A stretch of DNA of 64,000 nt, from contig JAQFVV010012671.1 of NCBI GenBank assembly GCA_028023455.1, forward strand, positions 934,001-998,000, written 5' to 3'. The notes beneath the pieces are model-generated. The model was not told the DNA's origin. It did no database searches and was given only the letters and a program-made list of their open reading frames with translations. Of the stretch, positions 13,614 through 24,863 are shown piece after piece. The position numbers and the translations under genes were made by a program. Origin of the DNA: Epiperipatus broadwayi. Taxonomy: Eukaryota; Onychophora; Udeonychophora; Euonychophora; Peripatidae. Each line of letters begins with the position of its first letter. The stretch's first letter is position 1.

Positions 13614-16059
13614 TGAAACAGTAAGATATGCCTTACCAATCTTAGTTTCACCTTGCCTTCCTGTTTCCTACCCTCATGCCTTATTTAAAACCCTAATTTC
13701 ATCGTAATGTGTGTGTACTGGGTATATTTACCAAAATCCTGCCTAAATTTATATGTATAATGGGGTGCCCGGGGTTTAATAATAATTAAAATTGTTTTTA
13801 AACGGTTTTATTTTCAAACCTTCAAGTATATATTACGTATATATGCTTGTACAATAAAGTAGGTCACATATTCTCATCTACACACATGCTGCGATAATAT
13901 TTAAAATTTATCAAAATATTTTATTTAAAAGTTGTTTTTGAATTGATTTATTTGTGATGTTATTTCGTTATAATTATTTGCCTTTAAGAAATAATATCAC
14001 TGAGAAATATTTCTGGAAATTAAATTCAGAAATAATGTTTGATAAATGTAAAGGGTTGTAAAATGTTATTCAAAAACATGTCATCATTTTTAAATCAGTG
14101 AGGGTAGAGAAAGAACAATAAGAGCTAATTTTAATCATATTGGCGCCAGTACATTTGATAAGATAAAACAGTGTTTACGAACAGATTTTAATTAGAAAAT
14201 GCAGTCCGTGTTTTTCAAATGTGTAATAATTAAAAAATGGATTTCATCACCACAGGGTTAGATTGTAATCAAGGAGAGCGTATAAATAGGGTTGATTGAT
14301 TGTAATTAGGATTATTATTAGACAGAGTTATTAATTAACCTACCTGATTGTGACAGTAAATCCAGTTTTAAAATAGTTTAACCTCAGAATGTCGGGGTAA
14401 CGGGCAATCACTGTTTTCCCTCGGGAGCCCTGTGCCTTGGCCGTCCATCATTCAAAATCCGATGTCCTGTCACCGTATCATCAAATCCAACTGAACCAGC
14501 CCAAAGAAATGCTGCTCCTAAAATCTACTAACTGCTGCTGTGGAACTATGAATTAAAGAAAATCATAACTTTACTTAAGAACTTTGCTACAAGTTTGGAA
14601 ATGCCACGGATAGAGTTAACAGAACAAGGTAATTAAAATCAACCCGAGATCTCGAAAAACTTCCAGCTATAGCTAACAATTTTGTATATTCTATAAATGT
14701 ATCTATTTAAACGTTTTTCTAATGCATACTGAACTTGTGCTTGGGTTGATTTTCTATTATGTTTATAAATGTTTAATTTCAATGTGTTATGATGAAATGT
14801 ATAATTAATTTCTTTAGACTAATGTGAGTTATGTAGGGAAGTTAAATGATGCGTGGTTGCCATCTTAGTTTATAAACCGCAAACACGCATTTTCCCCCTC
14901 CCATCGTTTATATTTAAAAGTATCTCTTATATATGTTTTAAAATATTTTTGCGTATAAGAATTTTGTTAAATGAATATTTATTTATCTTAAGTTTTGTTG
15001 AGAGTCTGCTGGCCATTAAAATATGAAAGTCGAGATCGAGCTATTTCTGTTCCTTAATGAATTGCCCTTTGTTTTATTAAATCTTATGAGAATTAAGCTG
15101 TGTTGCTAGTAAATATGCAGGGGTACTGGAATCCTCCTGTTGGCAAAGGTCATCATCATTCAAATCCATTCCCCCCATATTTTACTCCACAGTTCCCAGT
15201 CCTGTGCCAAAATGGCACTTGGGAATTATTTCGTGTACGTCCCCACAGTTACGAAGCTCCTGGGTGCGGGCCAGGCTTGAGCTGTGAGTGGGATAGAGAC
15301 GTCCCAAATAAAAGGCAAAATGCCTATCCAATGCCTCAACCTTTTGCCATCCTTTAAAGTTGCATACTCATAAACTACACCCCCCTCAGCATATACTCGC
15401 TAGCACCACCATATATTTCCCTTTACTTATTAAAAGAATTCCATTCAAATGAATTTCAAATCCGTTCAGTATAGCTCGATCTTATAATCTATTCGCAAGC
15501 GACTCTCGATCTCCATTTAAATCTCCAATTATAAATCTTTTAGAATATTTCAAACTCTATTAGACTTTACATGACTCGCATATGCCTACCGTGTCACTAT
15601 ATTTTAGACACGTTATCTAAACGAACCCAAGTACGAGGTATCAGCCATCTTGTTTGTTTATATTATATAACTATCCAATTTATATCACTAAATTATTTTA
15701 TTATCAAATCATTAAAATCTTATTTATAAATTTATTTCTTTTTTTTTATTTATTCGGGGTGCAATATAAATTACATAGTACATTAAACTTATCTTTGCAC
15801 ATCTATAAGTTATTGTTAAATTAATCTAGGGCTATTTGAGATATAGAGTCTTTTGTTTTCTCCCTGATCACCGGCACCAGCATGAAATTATACTATTAGT
15901 AGCATTAAAATGTGTTATCATGTAGAGGGCGTTGTGGAGTTTGGACTTTGGATTTGAACTTGGGAATTTCTGGGAGGTAACTCTCCTAGTGTTGAGTTCT
16001 ATGTCCCGGGTTTAAATTCTGCAGTGTGTTAGCGAGATAGACATGTTTTGACTGTTACA
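13614..16059 (+). repeat. 5' long terminal repeat of Gag-only LTR element
   Basis: A 2446-bp direct repeat, matched by 18282-20728, that begins TGAAACAG and ends CTGTTACA, giving the usual TG...CA ends. Over the first 290 bases I count about 10 differences from the other copy, roughly 3 percent. AATAAAG at about 13852 could act in polyadenylation. The LTR is unusually long for an element with such a small interior. An 85-codon open frame at 15100-15357 is broken by a stop in the other LTR and is not treated as a gene. Confidence 0.92.
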
Positions 16060-17070
16060 TAGTATTTTTTTTTTCCGGGTCCATGGCACTTTTCGATGTG
16101 AGGCTTCGATTTAAACACCGATAAAACCTTGAGAGTATTGAGTTCATTTAATTACCCATTCCTGTAGTTCAATATTGTAATTTATATTTTAAAGATATTA
16201 TTATATGTATTTTGTTTGGCTCGGGCATTTAGACAATCACTTGGAGAAGTTTCAGCTTAATATAGTACGACCCAAGCAATACATATGTAATCTTTTGTCA
16301 GCTCTGGTTGTATTATAAAAATATATGTGCGCTAATTACTGTACTAAATATGATTCAAAATATAGTGCAACATATATAGTTTTGTATCAAATAAGATTTG
16401 TAAAAATAAAAATATATGATTGTCTAATTGAACGTCCGGAGTCAAACGAAATAAGTAAGTTAAATATCCCTGGGGGAGGTTAATGATATAGATGTTGCCA
16501 CAGATGGCATTGCACCTCGAAATAAGGATGATGAACCGATTGGTTCATACACGTAGAGCTGTATAAAAATTTTGGATTTGGTCATTATGTATATATATGT
16601 AAACAAGTTTCTGTAAAAATAATAATAATTTTTTTTTGTAAATCTATCTATCTGATATCATTGAACAAGGGGAAATGACAGTGAGATACTTATTGAGATA
16701 CCCGAGTCTAGTAAATAATTAAATGGTGCATCGCCAAACAGTTGAGCAAGCAGCAGAAGAAATCTTGAATAATAAAATAATAATATTTTGTTCATATTTC
16801 CAAAATAACAAAGAAGCAGCATAATGAAATCAGTACAGGACAAAACAAGGATGCACGGAAAGGCCAGAGACCGAGTGGAAGACAGTCAGTCGCCATTGTT
16901 TGCTAAAGAAAAAAAGTTTAGTTAAAAGGACTTTAAAATAATAAATATCTTACCAAATAATAATAATCAAAAATTAGTGATCCAGAATTGCCATTTATAG
17001 CCAACATTTCAAATACTAAAACCAAAATGAAAGAAGCAAAAAAAGATGGAGTGAGTTCAGAGAACTGACC
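16060..17070 (+). other. Leader region of the LTR element
   Basis: An untranslated-looking stretch between the 5' LTR and gag. Apart from the possible primer-binding TGG at 16084 I see no feature. Short frames on either strand have no recognisable motif. Confidence 0.5.
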
Positions 17071-17913
17071 ATGCTCATAATGGACCAAATCAAACAGAAA
17101 TTTGAAATAAAAGAGAGGATCACTCCAAAATTAAATTTGGAAACGTTAGTTCTGAAAACAGAAAACAATAATAACGGAACAAAAGAAGAGGAAGAGTGCA
17201 ATCAAAACAAAACCACCATGAAAATTCCATTACCAGTCAATGAAGAGAAAATACTAAAAGCCCTGAGATCACCAATATCAGTAAAACCATGATGCCTGAC
17301 CCAAGCATTCAAACCCAGTTGGCCAAGATCATCCACATCAAGATATTCCGAGAGGAAGTTGGGGAAAACCCTCATTTGCACATAGATAGCTTGAAAAACT
17401 GTTTCACATTCGCTGAGATGGAGCCAAAAGAACAAATTGCTATCGCCCCCCACCATTTACATGACTATGCGAAGGACTGGTGGAGCATCATAAAAAAAAA
17501 ACCCTGGAGACTTTATCGAGTATAGCAAGGCCTTACTGAAACACTACTGGAGCAAGAAATGCCAGCGTGGCATCTTCAATACCATATCCCGAGAAAAATA
17601 TGAGAGCATCAAAGAAACACACACACAATTCTATCACTGGAAAGTTAATCATCTAAGATTGCTCACCACCTTCTCATTCTCTGATCCACACATTATCCAC
17701 ACCATCCAGCAGAACATGCCTCTGTCAATCCAACAACTGATGGCCGGAAGCAGAATTCAAGATGCAGCGGAGATGGCAGAATTTCTGACAACATTGGACT
17801 TCAATCCTTGGGCCAAAGAACCACCAGACAAAGGAAAGAGATTGCACCACCCTAGAGGACATTCTCTGAGTACGAGAGATCGGTACTACCCACCTGACCC
17901 AGGAGAATAGCAA
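17071..17913 (+). pseudogene. gag of the LTR element, frame-broken
   Basis: A retrotransposon Gag spread over three frame segments: 17071-17292, 17289-17525 and the frame that reads to 17910. Gag forms the particle that packages element RNA. The best family match is the middle segment, with the Trp-Trp core YAKDWWSIIKK near 17470, as in the Retrotrans_gag domain. After an A run at about 17490-17500 the reading continues in another frame with IQQNMPLSIQQLMAG near 17705. The A run is a likely slip or indel site. No zinc knuckle or protease motif follows before the stop near 17910, so the protein would be a bare capsid-like Gag. Two breaks make this copy inactive unless the A run is a programmed frameshift, for which I see no further evidence. 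Confidence 0.75.
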
Positions 17914-18281
17914 AATATATATAAGTAAAAAAAAGCCAAAGAAAAAGGACTCGAACTTGGACACTCTTACATAATTTTTGATCTTACAATAACTTGAATT
18001 TGGACATTTATCTATGCCTGAATTTGGACTTTCGTATAGACTTTTAAATTTTTTTTATATATATATTTCTAATTTAAATTTGAACAGTCAAAAAACACGT
18101 CAAAATATATATACATTTTGCTAGTGAAAAATGTTGAATAATGTTGAAATATGATTCGGGTATATCATTAAATCTCATTGCCCCTTGACAAAATTTTTTT
18201 GTTGTGTTGATATACAAAAATACTAGTAAACACTGGGTGCAAAATATTTTTTTTAATGTTTTTTTACATACTAAGGGAATG
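17914..18281 (+). other. 3' untranslated part of the LTR element and polypurine tract
   Basis: No coding. It ends in the purine stretch AAGGGAATG (18273-18281), which abuts the TG of the 3' LTR and is the likely plus-strand primer. Confidence 0.55.
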
Positions 18282-20728
18282 TGAAACAGTAAGATATGCC
18301 TTACCAATCTTAGTTTCACCTTGCCTTCCTGTTTCCTACCCTCATGCCTTATTTAAAACCCTAATTTCATCGTATTGTGTGTGTACTGGGTATATTTACC
18401 GAAATCCCACCTAAATTTATATGTATAATGGGGTGCCTGGGGTTTAATAATAATTAAAATTGTTTTTAAACGGTTTTATTTTCAAACTGTCGAGTATATA
18501 TTACGTATATATGCTTATACAATAAAGTAGGTCACATATTCTCATCTACACACATACTGCGATAATATTTAAAATTTATCAAAACATTTTATTTAAAAGT
18601 TGTTTTTGAATCGATTTATTTGTGATGTTATTTCGTTATAATTATTTGCCTTTAAGAAATAATATCACTGAGAAATATTTCTGGAAATTAAATTCAGAAA
18701 TAATGTTTGATAAATGTAAAGTGTTGTAAAATGTTATTCAAAAACATGTCATCATTTTTAAATCAGTGAGGGTAGAGAAAGAACAATAGTAGCTAATTTT
18801 AATCATATTGGCGCCAGTATATTTGATAAGATAAAACAGTGTTTACGAACAGATTTTAATTAGAAAATGCAGTCCATGTTTTTCAAATGTGTAATAATTA
18901 AAGAATGGATTTCATCACCGTAGGGTTAGATTGTAATCAAGGAGAGCGTATAAATAGGGCTGATTGATTGGAATTAGGATTATTATTAGACAGAGTTATT
19001 AATTAACCTACCTGATTGTGACAGTAAATCCAGTTTTAAAATAGTTTAACCTCAGAATGTCGGGGTAACGGGGCAATCACTGTTTTCCCTCAGGAGCCCT
19101 GTGCCTCAGCTGTCCGTCATTCAAAATCCGATGTCCTGTCACCATATCATCAAATCCAACTGAACCAGCCCAAAGAAATGCTGCTCCTAAAATCTACTAA
19201 CTGCTGCTGCGGAACCATGAATTAAAAAAAATCATAACTTTACTTAAGAACTTTGCTACAAGTTTGGACATGCCATGGACAGAGTTAACAGAACAAGATA
19301 ATTAAAATCAACCCGAGATCTTGGAAAACTTCGAGCTATAGCTAACAATTTTGTATATTCTATAAATGTATCTATTTAAACATTTTTCTAATGCATGCTG
19401 AACTTGTGCTTGGGTTGATTTTCTATTATGTTTATAAATGTTTAATTTCAATGTGTTATGATGAAATGTATAATTAATTTCTTTAGACTAATGCGAGTTA
19501 TGTAGGGAAGTTAAATGATGCGTGGTTGCCATCTTAGTTTATAAACCGCAAACACGCATTTTCCCCCTCCCATCGTTTATATTTAAAAGTATCTCTTATA
19601 TATGTTTTAAAATATTTTTGCGTATAAGAATTTTGTTAAATGAATATTTATTTATCTTAAGTTTTGTTGAGAGTCTGCTGGCCATTAAAATATGAAAGTC
19701 GAGAGCGAGCTATTTCTGTTCCTTAATGAATTGCCCTTTGTTTTATTAAATTTTATGAAAATTAAGCTGTGTTGCTAGTAAATATGCAGGGGTGCTGGAA
19801 TCCTCCTGTTGGCAAAGGTCATCATCATTCAAATCCGTTCCCCCCATATTTTACTCCGCGGTTCCCAGTCCTGTGCTAAAATGGCACTTGGGAATTATTT
19901 TGCGTACATCCCCACAGTTACGATGCTCCTGGGTGCGGGCCAGCCTTGAGCTGTGAGTGGGCTAGAGACATCCCAAATAAAAGGCGAAATGCCTATTCAA
20001 TGCCTCGACCTTTTGCCATCCTTTAAAGTTGCATACTCATAAACTACACTCCCTCAGCATATACTTGCTAGCACCACCATATATTTCCCTTTACTTATTA
20101 AAAGAATTCTATTCAAATGAATTTCAAATCCGTTCAGTATAGCTCGATCTTATAATCTATTCGCGAGCGACTCTTGATCTCCATTTAAATCTCCAATTAT
20201 AAATCTTTTAGAATATTTCAAACTCTATTAGACTTTACGTGACTCACATATGCCTACTGTGTCACTATATTTTAGACACGTTATCTAAACGAACCCAAGC
20301 ACGAGGTATCAGCCATCTTGTTTGTTTATATTATTTAACTATCCAATTTATATCGCGAAATTATTTTATTATCAAATCATTAAAATCTTATTTATAAATT
20401 TATTTCTTTTTTTTTATTTATTCGGGGTGCAATATAAATTACATAGTACATTAAACTTATCTTTGGCACATCTATAAGTTATTGTTAAATTAACTTAGGG
20501 CTATTTTAGATATAGAGTCTTTTGTTTTCTCCCTGATCACCGGCACCAGCATGAAATTATACTATTAGTAGCATTAAAATGTGTTATCACATAGAGGGCG
20601 TTGTGGAGTTTGGACTTTGGATTCAAATTTGGGGATTTCTGGGAGGTAACTCTCCAAGTGTTAAGTTCTATGTCTCGGGTTTAAATTCTGCAGTGTGTTA
20701 GCGAGATAGACATGTTTTGACTGTTACA
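18282..20728 (+). repeat. 3' long terminal repeat of Gag-only LTR element
   Basis: The second copy of the 2.45-kb LTR, again TG...CA. It aligns with 13614-16059 over its whole length with scattered substitutions and single-base indels. In this copy the frame at 15100-15357 of the other LTR meets a TAA after residues matching VLC (near 19877), so no protein is conserved between the two. Confidence 0.92.
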
Positions 20729-22669
20729 ACATATCACAACAAAACAAGTATTTTGCTTTTATCTATATATTTTAAAGAATCTCTTCTATTACCTTTACAT
20801 TTTTTGTTATTATTATTATTTTGACTGAAGAGTATTTTTGTTTTCAAAATTTAATTAATTACTTAAGAAATTAACTAATGTAATTGTAAAATAGGATTAA
20901 TTAAAATTTTCTTTCTTGTTTCTTAATAAATAAGATTACTAGGTCATAAGAAGCCTAAAAATACTTTTTTGAAAAATCTTTCATTGTACATATATGCATA
21001 TACAATCTTACATCTTGACTGTCCTGAAGTAAGATTTTTGCTAAAAAGTGTTTAAAGTAGAGTGGATAAATTTCATTTATATAAGATATTACAGCAAAAT
21101 AAAGGAAGTGGCGAATTTGGTAATAAGCCTAAGAATAGTTATGGAGAGCTAATTTTGTAAGTAGGTGACTTATAAGTTTAGAGAAAGAATTGCCTACCTC
21201 TATCTTGAAAGATCAGTCAATGAACTACTGAACAGAGAATGGGCTTTGATCTAAAAAAAAATATCAGGTGCTGTAAGATGTCAGAATGATATGTCAAAGA
21301 AAGTAGTTTTTCACTAGAATTCATATAAAGGGTATTTACAAAATTTTATTGAAACCTCTACTGTGAAAGCAATCAACCCAAAAAATTCTTCATCAATCTA
21401 AACCTCGGAAGCAAAAAATACATTATTGAGAAATCTTGATTGATAAGAAAACATGGTTATTAACATTGTCTTAGCAAATCCATTATGAATAAAACTAAAA
21501 TCTGAGATAAGCATTCTATACTAGTTAAATTTTTCAATGTTAATAAAATTTTTCTAATGCAAATCAGTAAGCATTCTGTAAATAAATTAGACTAATAAAA
21601 CAAACTTTTTAATAATTTATACAGAAAATAATTATAATTCATAAACAAAATAGATTACTTTTACAAACCATCAGAAACTTTTAGCATAAAACATGATACC
21701 CCTTACCCCCAACATCTATAAACCCTGGATGTCCCTCCCTATATAGCTAATATAATCCATTGCATTATTAAAATTATTACTCTGACACATCAAGTCACTC
21801 TACATACTGCACATTCATTGCATTAGTTTCTCAACAATGCAAAGGATACCTTACCAACTGATCTCCATTCTCAAATTGTTTACAAGATCAAATGCAAGGA
21901 ACCCATCTGCCCCTCTATGTACTATGGGGATCTCAGACAAACCTGTTTATGCATATAGCTCAACATACATACTTATATAATAAAGCTAGAACAAACATTT
22001 ACATACTCAATATTTTTTGAACATTTTTCTACAATTGGTCATTCCTTTATTTCTTCATCTGTCAATATCATGTGCTTTGCTTGCAGTGACATTAAACAAA
22101 AAATTAAAGAGGCATGGCATTTCTCGGGTGACAAAAATTCTATCAATAGAAAAAAATCATATGTACCCCTCTTTAAGAGATGGCTTATTCTCCCAAATTA
22201 ATTTCCATATTTAAATTTTATGTTAATTATCAATAACAGCATATATATATATACAAGCACTCCCATTTCCCAACTTGTGCTACATCTATAACTTGTAATA
22301 GACAAAAGTCATCTAAACAGATACTGTTTAAAAACATACTTTATGAAAGCCTTTCTTCATATATTTTTCATATATTTATGATTATATTTTAGTCTGAGTT
22401 AAAACTTATAATTTTATAGTTACATAATTTTGTTAAAAAGATTCAATATTGAAATTAAACTATTTATTAATATTTACAATTTTAATAATTGTTTTGTAAG
22501 CACATATATATTTACTATAAGATTTATCCTTCTGATGCAATATGTCCCAAGATTTTTTCAAATATAAAACTGCATAAAGAGAATGAACCATTGTGATTAA
22601 TGGTGGATTTTGGGGAGGCATTTTATTATGAAACATGTTGATTAATTAAGAAAATGCTATAAGAAATCC
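20729..22669. other. AT-rich non-coding DNA
   Basis: No supported gene. A 65-codon plus-strand frame at 22017-22214 begins with a hydrophobic stretch, but it has no family likeness and no neighbouring exon that I can see. Confidence 0.5.
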
Positions 22670-24005
22670 TTGGTTTTGGTAAATATATAATATGTTCACC
22701 ATTTGATTTTTTTAGTCAAATCTGTAATGTTATGATTGATGTTAATGATGTAATATGTACTCTAGACATAAGTGAAATGTATGGATTAATTGATTGAATA
22801 GTATCTATTGAAATTATTTCCAACGCATTAAGTTTAAAAAATATCAATGTAAAAATAACAAAATTTATAATTAAAACATTAAGCTTTATTGATAAAAAAT
22901 ATTTATGCAGTTTTTAAGAAGAATTTTTATAAAATGGGCAATGGCTGGGCAATGGATTTACTTACTGTTGCTCAAATATGTAATTTCTATGTACAAAGAA
23001 AATATTATGAAAAAGGAATTTTATCAAAAAAATATTACTGCATATTATTGATATGTTGATGATGTTTTTGTATGCAGCAGAACAAATACAATTAAAGAGT
23101 TGTTTAAAGAATTAAATAATTTAAATGGCTTAAAATGGATAAAAACAGATAAAAATTCAATGTGCATTCAGTTTATTGATGTTAAAATAACTAGAAATCA
23201 ATGTAAGCTGAATTACTGTATGACCATTAAACCAATGGTAAAAAAGTAATTATATTCCATATAAATCAAGAGTGCCAATGTCACATAAAATGGCAGGTTT
23301 AAAGTCCTTCTTATTTAGAAATAATAGTCTTGGTAAATATTTATCAGATAAAACTAAAAATATTGAAATGTATTTGAATGAATTGTTAAATGTTGGCTAC
23401 AATTGTAATCATATATATAATGTTATTAAAAATTTTAATATGAAATATAAGAATAAAAATATTAATAATAATATTGATTCTCCTGCTAATAAAAAATATG
23501 GATATCAATAACATATATTTAGAATGATCAAATACATTTTATAAGGAAAATCTATAAAGATATATGTGACATTGCATTTTATGCACCTCCTACATTAAAC
23601 AAATTAATAAATAATTCTAAAGATAAAACATCATTTATAAGTAAAAATGAAAATGTAGGTGTGATCGTGGATATATAGGGGAATGGAGATGCATGTTGGA
23701 AAAAAGAACTAAAGAGCACTTGCTGTTATTAAAAAGGGTTCAGAAAATGAAACAAAATTGCAAAATGAATAATAATGTTTCAGTATCCATTTTTATGACC
23801 ATAATAAGACATATATTTATGAATCTAACTTCAATTATAATAATGTAAAAATATTGCAAATTGAAAAAAATAACAACAAAAGGAAAATAAAAGAAGCTAT
23901 GCTAATATACAAATACAAACAAGACTTTATTAATAGACTGGCAGAAAACATTAAAATCAATGGAATTGTGGGAAGATTAGCCTTTCAAAGTGTTAGTTGA
24001 CAAAG
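22670..24005 (+). pseudogene. Penelope-like element, reverse transcriptase plus GIY-YIG endonuclease, degenerate
   Basis: A decayed coding region with motifs of Penelope-like elements in the right order. It opens with a palm motif TLDISEMYGL near 22760. YVDD, the catalytic reverse transcriptase box, lies at about 23052-23063. IQFIDVKITR follows near 23170. A block with PMSHKMAGLKSF (23272) and further conserved residues belongs to the 79-codon intact piece 23272-23511. Then comes a GIY-YIG-type nuclease: CDRGYIGE (about 23660), KRTKEH, IHFYDHN (about 23790) and KRKIKEAM (about 23880). Together these enzymes nick DNA and copy element RNA onto the target. Stops and frame changes show it is dead. 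The N-terminal part is not recognisable upstream, and no Penelope terminal repeats were found. Confidence 0.82.
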
Positions 24006-24379
24006 ACTACAAGGATAGTTGAAAGCCCTCCTAGGAGAATATAATTTTTAAAGTTATACTTTACATATATATAATTACTATATTTATTAATATTCAATTA
24101 TAAGATTATGTATATTGATTTGAAGAAATACAGACATCGAATTATAATATTATTACATATATATATATATGTATGTATATTTATTTATTTTTTCACTTTA
24201 AATATATTAATATATAGTTAAGGTATTGAAAACATGGTCATTCACTATTAACTATTTGCCAAAAAAAAGTAAGAATAATGTGCAATAAGAGTTACATTAT
24301 TTAAAATTATATGTTCTAATTTTTCTATAATTACATTAATTTGATACATGTATACATATTATAAAATCCCATTTTTTTT
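24006..24379. other. AT-rich spacer, possibly Penelope 3' region
   Basis: No coding. Short AT microsatellites lie near 24150. It may include the untranslated end of the Penelope-like element, but no boundary is visible. Confidence 0.4.
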
Positions 24380-24472
24380 GTTCAGATAACTAGCGGTTAG
24401 CATAGCTGTCTTCCGAGCAGCTGGCCCAGGGTCGCTTCCTGGTCAACACTTTGTCATATGAAAAAAAAAAAA
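24380..24472 (+). repeat. tRNA-Gly-derived SINE (SINE-1), copy 1
   Basis: The stretch GGTTAGCATAGCTGTCTTCC and the following arm match a tRNA-Gly(UCC) body, with an anticodon loop near 24410. A degraded B box (GGGTCGCTTCC) follows. It ends in TTGTCATATG plus twelve A. The acceptor stem no longer pairs, so this is a retroposed copy and not a working tRNA gene. Confidence 0.8.
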
Positions 24473-24582
24473 GACATTAAGAGAGTGCACCTGATATACA
24501 GTAAAATTATTTATTCTTTAAGAAATATTATCCACTTATCCTTTTTGAATGCATTGATAAAATTATAAAAACTTAAATAAAT

Positions 24583-24863
24583 GCACCTTTCATATTGTTA
24601 TAATGCTTATTTTGTTAAATTAATCAATCTTTTAGTTTTGATTGATCAATCTTCTTCAAAGCTATAAGATATATACATACATGAATACACCAATAGCTAT
24701 TAGATATATATAAATACATAAATAGTTTATCATTAAATGATAAACTATTGGTGTAATTATATATTTATATATCTTATAGCAATGAAGAAGAATGCTAATC
24801 AATTGAAACTGTAAGGTTGATTAATTTTAATAAAATAAGAATTGTAACAATGATATGAAAGGA
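24583..24863. repeat. Long palindrome, family E
   Basis: About 280 bases that read almost the same on both strands. CTTTCATAT at the left pairs with ATATGAAAG at the right. CTTCTTCAAAGCTATAAGATAT pairs with the mirrored stretch near 24765-24800. The centre is AGTTTATCATTAAATGATAAACT with almost no loop. No gene is encoded and no convincing target duplication flanks it. Confidence 0.7.

Larger units (their letters stand above)
13614..20728 (+). mobile_element. LTR retrotransposon, non-autonomous, Gag only
   Basis: Two 2.45-kb LTRs in the same orientation flank a 2.2-kb interior. The interior holds one gag-like region and no protease, reverse transcriptase or integrase. The purine stretch AAGGGAATG just before the 3' LTR fits a polypurine tract. 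No convincing primer-binding site lies right after the 5' LTR; TGGCACTTTTCG at 16084 is the nearest TGG start, 25 bases in. The five bases before (TACGG) and after (ACATA) the element do not match, so no target duplication is seen. The layout recalls the plant TR-GAG and LARD classes, in which a partner element supplies the enzymes. An internal pol deletion of a full element is the alternative. Confidence 0.85.

Noticed and set aside
15100-15357. 85-codon open frame inside the 5' LTR
   Set aside because: The matching place in the 3' LTR (near 19877) has a stop after the residues VLC, and several other residues differ. A functional protein would be kept in both LTRs of a young element.
17202-17456. 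Antisense frames over gag (17016-17201, 17202-17456, 17725-17964)
   Set aside because: They are opposite-strand shadows of the gag region, which has the clear family motif on the plus strand.
13609-20733. Target-site duplication of the LTR element
   Set aside because: TACGG before and ACATA after the element do not match. Shifting the borders by a base or two does not help.
24380-24472. tRNA-Gly gene
   Set aside because: The acceptor stem no longer pairs, the B box is changed, and the tail plus A run mark a SINE. The same holds for the heads at 36642 and 55861, although the 36642 head can still fold.
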